A stretch of 10,019 nt of DNA from Treponema sp. UBA1793 (lineage in GTDB: Bacteria > Spirochaetota > Spirochaetia > Treponematales > Treponemataceae), in contig DCFX01000023.1 in NCBI GenBank assembly GCA_002314445.1, forward strand, positions 1 through 10,019, read 5' to 3'. Shown here piece after piece: positions 5,864 through 10,019 of the stretch (the stretch's first letter is position 1; each line of letters starts with the position of its first letter). The notes beneath the pieces are model-generated. The model saw only the letters and a program-made list of their open reading frames with translations, had not been told where the DNA came from and did not search any database. The position numbers and the translations under genes were made by a program.

Positions 5864-7075
5864 ATGGAAAATCTTATAGCCCGTCCTGATTATCTTAATC
5901 AGTTGATCAGTTTTAAGGATAAACAGCTCATAAAAGTCGTAACAGGAATCCGGCGGTGCGGAAAATCAACGCTGTTCGATTTGTATACTGCATACCTGAA
6001 TGCACAGCAGGTTTCTGATTCTCAGATCATCCGGCTTAATCTTGAATCTCCCGAATTATATGAAACAGACACTGCACTTAAACTGTATAATCTGGTCAAA
6101 GGTAAACTGCAGCCTGCTCAGATGAATTATATTTTTCTTGATGAAGTGCAGGCTGTTCCCGAATTTCAGAAAGCGGTAGACGGACTGTTTATGCTCAGGA
6201 ACTGTGATGTCTATATTACCGGCTCGAATGCTTTTCTTCTTTCGGGAGAGCTTGCTACACTTCTTTCAGGCAGATATGTAGAAATAAAAATGCTGCCTTT
6301 GTCTTTCAGAGAATATATGTCGTCGTTCGCAGACCGGACTGATCTGATTATACGATACCAGCGGTATATCAGGTACGGTTCGTTTCCCTATATACTCCAG
6401 CTTGACAGTGAACGGAATATAACGGCCTATCTTGAAGGTATCTATACATCGATCATTTTGAAAGATATTGTCGCACGTAAAAAGATTGCCGATTCAGGTA
6501 TGCTCGACAGCGTTATCCGTTTTATGTTTGACAATATCGGGAACCCGGTGTCGTCAACGAAAATTGCAAATACGATGACATCCGCCGGCAGAAAAATTTC
6601 ATTCCATACGGTGGAAAATTACGTTGAAGCGCTTACTGAAAGTTTTATTTTGTATAAGGCCGAACGCTGCGATGTGAAAGGAAAGCAGTATCTTACGACG
6701 GGTGCAAAGTATTATCTTGCCGATATCGGTCTGCGGTACTATCTGCTTGGGTCAAAACCGGCTGATTTCGGTCATATACTTGAGAATATTGTCTATCTGG
6801 AACTTATCAGGCGCGGGTATAAAGTTTTTGTCGGTAAGGTTGGAGATAAGGAAATCGATTTTGTTGCAGATACGGCGGACGGAACGGAATACTATCAGGT
6901 GGCCTATACGGTAATCGATGCCGCCGGCGGCGGTACGACGCTCAGGCGTGAACTGGCTCCGCTTGAAGCCGTGCGCGACAACTGCGCAAAATATCTTCTC
7001 ACTATGGATTTCGTACCGCCTGTTTCACACAACGGTATCAGGCAGCTCAACGTACTCGACTGGCTGCTTGCGTAA
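5864..7075 (+). CDS. ATP-binding protein, AAA_14 + DUF4143 (ATPase 2)
   Basis: The 403-residue protein has the COG1373 architecture in the subfamily that begins ..RP.YL..LI.FKDK. Walker A is GIRRCGKS (residues 28-35), Walker B is YIFLDE (D93, E94), and TGSNAFLLSGELATLLSGRY (119-138) holds the sensor and candidate arginine-finger region. DUF4143 occupies roughly residues 190-350. The C-terminal nuclease-like fold keeps EID (330-332), but the expected E-x-K is QVA (345-347), so it is probably not a working PD-(D/E)XK nuclease. This degenerate form is, from memory, usual in the subfamily. It is full length, with a promoter ending 22 bp before the start codon. A DnaQ-like exonuclease follows 75 nt later on the same strand, and a paralogue about half identical by eye lies at 7955. 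The subfamily's molecular function is unknown to me. Confidence 0.92.
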   Translation: MENLIARPDYLNQLISFKDKQLIKVVTGIRRCGKSTLFDLYTAYLNAQQVSDSQIIRLNLESPELYETDTALKLYNLVKGKLQPAQMNYIFLDEVQAVPEFQKAVDGLFMLRNCDVYITGSNAFLLSGELATLLSGRYVEIKMLPLSFREYMSSFADRTDLIIRYQRYIRYGSFPYILQLDSERNITAYLEGIYTSIILKDIVARKKIADSGMLDSVIRFMFDNIGNPVSSTKIANTMTSAGRKISFHTVENYVEALTESFILYKAERCDVKGKQYLTTGAKYYLADIGLRYYLLGSKPADFGHILENIVYLELIRRGYKVFVGKVGDKEIDFVADTADGTEYYQVAYTVIDAAGGGTTLRRELAPLEAVRDNCAKYLLTMDFVPPVSHNGIRQLNVLDWLLA

Positions 7076-7150
7076 TGTTCAGGCTCACTCTTTTTTCAGA
7101 CAGAACCACAGCAGCTGTACTGGCCTTTTTCCGGTCAGAAGGAATAAACT

Positions 7151-7729
7151 ATGGATTTTGTTGCAATAGATTTTGAAACTGCAAAGCGCTCAATGGAAAG
7201 CGCCTGTGCCGTCGGGCTTGTAAAATATCTTGGTGATGAGAAAGTCGATTCTTTTTACTCGCTTATCAGGCCGCCGGTATTGTATATCCGTCCCGATTTT
7301 ACGGAGATACACGGTATTACCGTGGACGATGTCCGTGATGCGCCTGACTTTGTACAGCTCTGGGATTCTGCCGTAAAACCGTTTATCGGCAGTCTGCCGC
7401 TCGTTGCCCATAACGTATGCTTCGATATGACAGTGCTCCGGTCAGTGCTCGACTGGTATGAGCTTGCTGTGCCTGAATACGAATATTTTGATTCTCTTGC
7501 CATAGCACGCCGGGTATGGCCTGAGTTCGAGAATCACAAGCTGACGTTCCTCGGTGAACAGTTCGGGATTGAATATGAAGCGCATAATGCGCTTGCTGAT
7601 GCGGAAACATGTGCCAAAGTGATATTCCGTGCTGCCGGTAAAATGCTGCGTAACACAAAGAATGCTGAACATGATGTTCCGGTAACGGCATTGCTTGACG
7701 CGTGTCGTCTGACAATGAAAACGCTGTAA
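7151..7729 (+). CDS. DnaQ-like 3'-5' exonuclease (DEDDh family)
   Basis: The 192-residue protein has a complete DEDDh active site: D7 and E9 in IDFET, D92 in AHNVCFD, and H145 and D150 in HNALADAE. IHGIT (53-57) is also characteristic. Enzymes of this fold remove nucleotides from the 3' end of DNA or RNA using two metal ions; the closest model is the epsilon subunit of DNA polymerase III. The protein is essentially only the exonuclease domain plus about 35 C-terminal residues, and lacks the polymerase-binding or helicase regions of larger members. It is more likely an accessory nuclease than the replicative proofreader. AAGGA lies seven bases before the ATG. The 75-nt gap after ATPase 2 has only a weak stem (ACTGG/CCGGT), so the two may be cotranscribed. 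A strong two-way hairpin lies 29 nt past its stop. Confidence 0.93.
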   Translation: MDFVAIDFETAKRSMESACAVGLVKYLGDEKVDSFYSLIRPPVLYIRPDFTEIHGITVDDVRDAPDFVQLWDSAVKPFIGSLPLVAHNVCFDMTVLRSVLDWYELAVPEYEYFDSLAIARRVWPEFENHKLTFLGEQFGIEYEAHNALADAETCAKVIFRAAGKMLRNTKNAEHDVPVTALLDACRLTMKTL

Positions 7730-7758
7730 AATAGAAAACCGGCATAATTTCAGGACTA

Positions 7759-7811
7759 TAAGTCGCGATATTACGCCGATTTTTAAGTCGTTGTAATATC
7801 ACGACTTAAAA
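7759..7811. repeat. Two overlapping, mutually exclusive inverted repeats
   Basis: Stem A pairs 7759-7774 (TAAGTCGCGATATTAC) with 7793-7808, 15 of 16 positions complementary, around an 18-base loop. Stem B pairs 7781-7791 (TTTTAAGTCGT) with 7801-7811 perfectly, around a 9-base loop. Both use 7801-7808, so only one can form at once. The pair lies just after the exonuclease gene and just inside the right copy of the 32-bp repeat. No U-tract follows on either strand, so a classical intrinsic terminator is not evident. Confidence 0.7.
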
Positions 7812-7845
7812 CGTCGCACTTTCAGAGTTACCTCTAAAAAAAGAA

Positions 7846-7877
7846 ATTGAGTTTGTGTCGATTGTGTATACAAAAAA
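7846..7877 (+). repeat. 32-bp direct repeat, right copy (metallohydrolase 3'-end remnant)
   Basis: This is identical to 3352-3383 at the end of the metallohydrolase gene and in the same orientation. Read in the gene's frame, it encodes IEFVSIVYTKK and continues GTMVGVWN to a stop at 7901-7903, an alternative C-terminus. An in-frame stop at 7835-7837 shows that nothing more of the gene precedes it. It looks like a scar of recombination or integration at the gene end. Confidence 0.85.
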
Positions 7878-7895
7878 AGGAACTATGGTGGGTGT

Positions 7896-7950
7896 ATGGA
7901 ATTAAATCCATATATTGTTGAAAACTATAGAAATATGGAATATAATCCAT
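7896..7950. repeat. Twin imperfect palindromes ATGGA-N6-TCCAT at the ATPase 3 promoter
   Basis: ATGGAATTAAATCCAT (7896-7911) and ATGGAATATAATCCAT (7935-7950) are each 14 of 16 positions self-complementary. They differ from each other at two bases and start 39 bp apart. The second overlaps the -10 hexamer; the first lies just upstream of the -35. This arrangement is typical of paired operators for a repressor dimer, possibly with looping or cooperative binding. Confidence 0.7.
7918..7946 (+). promoter_or_regulatory. Consensus promoter of ATPase 3, predicted leaderless transcript
   Basis: TTGAAA (7918-7923) and a perfect TATAAT (7941-7946) are separated by 17 bp. The start site expected 6-8 bases downstream falls at about 7952-7955, on or beside the ATG at 7955, leaving no room for a ribosome-binding site. 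Palindromic operators surround and overlap the -10. Confidence 0.75.
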
Positions 7951-7954
7951 CTAT

Positions 7955-9184
7955 ATGAGTGAAAAGGAAATACTTGTGGCACGCAGCGGATATCTGGACT
8001 GGCTGTTCCGCTGGAAAGACAAGCGGATGATAAAAGTTGTTTCCGGTGTACGACGCAGCGGGAAGGCGACGCTGTTTACACTTTTCCGCACGTGGCTTCT
8101 GTCTCACGGAACCTCAGAGGCTCAGATTATTACGGTAAACTTTGAAGACCTTTCCTTTGAACACCTCTGCGATTACAAAGAATTGTATGCATACATTTCC
8201 GCTCATCTTGTTTCGGGAACGATGAACTATATCTTTCTTGATGAAATACAACATGTACATGATTTTGAAAAAGCAGTTGACAGTCTGTATATAAAAGAAA
8301 ACTGCGATGTCTATATTACCGGTTCGAACGCATGGTTCATGTCGGGAGAACTTGCGACGCTTCTTACCGGGCGGTATATCGAATTGAAGATGCAGCCGCT
8401 TTCGTTTACCGAATTCTGCAGCGGCCTTCCTGAACCGATGAATTCATCCTCAATTGAAGAACGTTTTGATTACTATACGGAGAACGGAGGCTTTCCGTAC
8501 ACACTGCAGCTTGCCGGTAGAAGCCGGGAAATCGGTGAATATCTGAACGGTGTATACAGTTCCATTCTGCTTAAGGATATTGTCGGACGTTTGAAAGTGT
8601 CAGACGTTGACACGCTTGAACGGATCATCAGATTTCTTATACACAATACGGGCAGTCAGACATCGCCTGCAAATATAGCCAACACGCTTACTTCTTCCGG
8701 AAATAAAGTTGACCAGAAGACGGTAAGCAAGTATCTGCGGGGACTGTGCGACAGTCTGTTGTTTTATGAAGTGCCGCGCTGCAATATCAAAGGGAAACAG
8801 TTTCTGACAACGCAAAATAAATACTATCCTGTTGATACGGGACTCCGCCGTCTGCTTATAAAAACGACGGAACGCGATGCCGGTCATCTGCTTGAAAATA
8901 TCGTTTTTCTTGAACTGATGCGCCGCAGCGACAAAGTGTACACAGGACAGATTGATTCGCAGGAAATCGATTTTATAACCGAGAGTGGAAGCAGTACTGC
9001 GTATTATCAGGTTGCACTTACAACGCTCGATGAGGAGACACTTTCCCGCGAACTCGTACCGCTGCAGAAAGTTCACGACAGCTATCCGAAATATCTTTTG
9101 ACGCTCGATACGGTATTTCGTACCGCAGATTACAGCGGGATAAAAAAGCTGAATGTAATCGACTGGCTTACCGGAAAAGATTGA
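7955..9184 (+). CDS. ATP-binding protein, AAA_14 + DUF4143 with altered P-loop (ATPase 3)
   Basis: The 409-residue paralogue of ATPase 2 has the same layout. Its Walker A reads GVRRSGKA (residues 31-38) followed by T39, so the Mg2+-coordinating Ser/Thr after the lysine is Ala. Walker B YIFLDE (D96, E97) and TGSNAWFMSGELATLLTGRY are intact. The C-terminal fold keeps EID (337-339), but E-x-K is QVA (from Q352). The end, SYPKYLLTLDTV...IKKLNVIDWL, matches the subfamily. Two starts are possible. The ATG at 7955 has no Shine-Dalgarno and would be leaderless. A GTG at 7976 (codon 8) has AAGGA seven bases upstream and would give MARSGYL, also compatible with family N-termini. The reading frame is undamaged, so the gene appears to be under selection despite the P-loop change. 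It may be a regulatory or ATP-binding-only partner of ATPase 2; that is inference. Confidence 0.9.
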   Translation: MSEKEILVARSGYLDWLFRWKDKRMIKVVSGVRRSGKATLFTLFRTWLLSHGTSEAQIITVNFEDLSFEHLCDYKELYAYISAHLVSGTMNYIFLDEIQHVHDFEKAVDSLYIKENCDVYITGSNAWFMSGELATLLTGRYIELKMQPLSFTEFCSGLPEPMNSSSIEERFDYYTENGGFPYTLQLAGRSREIGEYLNGVYSSILLKDIVGRLKVSDVDTLERIIRFLIHNTGSQTSPANIANTLTSSGNKVDQKTVSKYLRGLCDSLLFYEVPRCNIKGKQFLTTQNKYYPVDTGLRRLLIKTTERDAGHLLENIVFLELMRRSDKVYTGQIDSQEIDFITESGSSTAYYQVALTTLDEETLSRELVPLQKVHDSYPKYLLTLDTVFRTADYSGIKKLNVIDWLTGKD

Positions 9185-9249
9185 AAATCCTGCCAAGCCT
9201 CTTCAATCCTCAATTGGGAACTGCCGGTATTTCGTCTTATGCAGGATTT
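9185..9249. repeat. Widely spaced inverted repeat after ATPase 3
   Basis: AAATCCTGC (9185-9193), starting directly after the stop codon, is perfectly complementary to GCAGGATTT (9241-9249) across 47 bases. The stem could close a longer structured 3' end. There is no U-tract, and the loop holds only a short CAATTG palindrome, so its role is open. Confidence 0.4.
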
Positions 9250-9319
9250 CATATACACAGACGGCAGCTGTATAAAGCTTATTCAGAAGCCGGACAAGAC
9301 TTACGCAGTCATTACGTAT

Positions 9320-9525
9320 GTAACAGGCAGCCTCCGGGCTAGTCGTGGATAAGTTCTGTGCATGTAATACGCAGGATTTGAATAAGTCATGGATAATGAT
9401 TGCGTAAGTAATACGCAGGACCTGGCCATGTCATGGACAATGATTGCGTAAGTAATACTCAGGACTTGCGTATGTACATGGACAATCATTGCATAAGTAA
9501 TACGCAGGACTTGCATAAGTACTTA
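9320..9525. repeat. Tandem array of a 44-bp repeat, about 4.6 copies
   Basis: Copies begin at 9320 (diverged), 9364, 9408, 9452 (45 bp) and 9497 (partial). The core reads GTAATACGCAGGACttg, then roughly 10 variable bases, then CATGGAcAATGATTGCGTAA. Each junction forms TGCGTA-AGTAA-TACGCA, a 6-bp inverted repeat, so every period carries one small dyad. Most variation lies in the middle of the unit, while the dyad is better kept. The period is not a multiple of three, so reading frames shift between copies and it is not coding. There are no CRISPR-like unique spacers. A further degenerate copy may precede 9320. Confidence 0.85.
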
Positions 9526-9549
9526 ATCAGAGAAAAATGAAAATAACGG

Positions 9550-9593
9550 TGCGGAGAATAGCGGCCTTAATCTCCGCAGAATATGCGGAGATT
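9550..9593 (+). terminator. Strong hairpin with an alternative pairing partner (possible terminator/attenuator)
   Basis: AATCTCCGCA (9569-9578) and TGCGGAGATT (9584-9593) form a perfect 10-bp stem with a 5-base loop, followed by TACTGGTTTTAG, a weak U-rich tail. An upstream TGCGGAGA (9550-9557) duplicates the right arm and could pair instead with TCTCCGCA (9571-9578), preventing the stem. It lies 70 nt before the TIGR04255-family start and upstream of that gene's likely promoter. It may therefore simply end transcripts coming from the left. Confidence 0.45.
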
Positions 9594-9637
9594 TACTGGT
9601 TTTAGTACGTAACCTTCCGTTTCTGTGTTTTGTTGTA

Positions 9638-9643
9638 TATACT
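9638..9643 (+). promoter_or_regulatory. Probable -10 of the TIGR04255-family gene
   Basis: TATACT lies 20 bases before the start codon, which would place the transcript start near 9650 and leave GAGGTG (9651-9656) at the very 5' end of the leader. No convincing -35 is seen 16-18 bp upstream. The hexamer matches the -10 used by ATPase 2, but confidence is limited. Confidence 0.35.
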
Positions 9644-9663
9644 GTAAAGTGAGGTGTAAACCG

Positions 9664-10019
9664 ATGGTAGATGAAGGCATGAATATAGCAAGAAACTGTC
9701 CCGGAGAGAAGCTGTCAAAGCAGCCGCTTGTACTTGTTTTAATCCAGATCCGTTTTTCGCCTGTCATGAATCTTGAAAGTTACATTCCTCAGATTCAGAC
9801 CGCCCTCCGGATGGCCGGGTATCCGCTTATTGAAGAAAATGACAATCTTGCCGTTACCGTTACACCGGACGGTGTAAGACCTGTTCATACAAAACAGTGG
9901 CGTTTTAAAAGCGGTGATGAATATTCCAATGTAATACTTGACGGTGGTCAGCTTTCTTTTCAGACGTCAGAGTATGTCTGTTTTGAGCAGTTTTATGAGC
10001 GTTTTGAGTCTGTCTGTAC
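9664..10019 (+). CDS. TIGR04255 family protein, N-terminal part (runs off the right edge)
   Basis: An uninterrupted frame of 118 codons reaches the window edge. The translation starts MVDEGMNIARN and contains LSKQPLVLVLIQIRFSP (residues 18-34), the hallmark opening of the TIGR04255 family (L..aPLvev..qirf). QWRFKSGDEYSNVILDGGQL followed by SFQTSEYVCFEQFYERF matches the W.F....v.L....l.l.T..Y..f..F segment. Members are sporadically distributed proteins of about 250-280 residues with no established function, often found in variable genome regions and sometimes beside defence or toxin-like genes. The start is supported by GAGGTG seven bases upstream; an in-frame ATG five codons later is a less likely alternative. 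Only about 45% of the expected protein is visible, so integrity cannot be judged. Confidence 0.85.
   Translation, partial: MVDEGMNIARNCPGEKLSKQPLVLVLIQIRFSPVMNLESYIPQIQTALRMAGYPLIEENDNLAVTVTPDGVRPVHTKQWRFKSGDEYSNVILDGGQLSFQTSEYVCFEQFYERFESVC

Larger units (their letters stand above)
9185..9663. other. 479-nt non-coding region
   Basis: Between ATPase 3 and the TIGR04255-family gene I find no credible gene on either strand. The region holds a spaced inverted repeat (9185-9249), a 44-bp tandem repeat array (about 9320-9525), alternative hairpins (9550-9593) and a probable promoter (-10 at 9638-9643). Confidence 0.6.

Noticed and set aside
7383..7802. Minus-strand open frames opposite the exonuclease gene.
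   Set aside because: They are shadows of a DEDDh exonuclease with all catalytic residues; no start signal or family match.
7759..7811. Integron attC recombination site.
   Set aside because: It is a long imperfect palindrome, but convincing outer RYYYAAC/GTTRRRY core sites were not found, and the neighbouring genes are not arranged as single-orientation cassettes.
8600..9196. 198-codon minus-strand open frame opposite ATPase 3.
   Set aside because: It is antisense to a clearly coding gene and has no motif or start signal.
9301..9516. Minus-strand frame giving a repeated peptide (ITYAMIVH...ITYAIIVH).
   Set aside because: The repetition reflects the DNA tandem array; the 44-bp period shifts frame between most copies, so a selected repeat protein is unlikely.
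9320..9525. CRISPR array.
   Set aside because: Units are contiguous and nearly identical along their length, with no unique spacers, and no cas gene is visible.

Overview
The window is a stretch of accessory bacterial chromosome of moderate, roughly 40-45% G+C content. It is built around ATPases and a probable phage-defence gene pair. The promoters are sigma70-like (TTGACA/TATAAT type, several with an extended -10 reading TGaTATACT), and most genes have a recognisable Shine-Dalgarno sequence. This argues against a Bacteroidetes host, although the left-most gene resembles the Bacteroidetes type of its family. The abundance of AAA_14/DUF4143 ATPases and the general style would suit a host-associated spirochaete such as Treponema, but this is a low-confidence inference because no housekeeping or ribosomal gene is present.

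Layout, left to right. (1) 68-2300, minus strand: an AAA_14/DUF4143 ATPase with an apparently intact PD-(D/E)XK-like C-terminal motif, followed 61 nt downstream by an RsmI/tetrapyrrole-methylase-family methyltransferase. The ATPase has a well-formed promoter whose -35 touches a perfect 14-bp inverted repeat. (2) 2506-3396, plus strand: an MBL-fold metallohydrolase. (3) 3507-5457, minus strand: a two-gene operon encoding a RloA/AbiLi-like ABC/AAA ATPase and an overlapping RloB/AbiLii-like protein, probably an abortive-infection system. (4) 5864-7075 and 7151-7729, plus strand: a second AAA_14/DUF4143 ATPase followed by a DnaQ-like DEDDh exonuclease. (5) 7955-9184, plus strand: a third AAA_14/DUF4143 ATPase, paralogous to the second. 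Its P-loop reads GKA instead of GKS/T, and it has a consensus promoter that places the transcript start at or next to the ATG. (6) 9185-9663: non-coding DNA with tandem 44-bp repeats and hairpins. (7) 9664 to the right edge: the start of a TIGR04255-family protein.

The most unusual structural feature is a 32-bp exact direct repeat. The last codons of the metallohydrolase gene (3352-3383) recur at 7846-7877, and weaker similarity continues for about 30 bp beyond each copy. The repeats bracket about 4.5 kb holding RloB, RloA, ATPase 2 and the exonuclease. This looks like the boundary of an inserted cargo block that replaced or duplicated the 3' end of its target gene, as integrative elements do. 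No integrase or transposase is visible inside.

How the genes might work together: RloA/RloB is a plausible self-contained defence pair. ATPase 2, the exonuclease and ATPase 3 lie in one direction and may form a second nucleic-acid-processing or defence module. Several of the promoters have a dyad-symmetric sequence next to them, suggesting repression or autoregulation. The functional links are inferred from gene order and family knowledge, not demonstrated.
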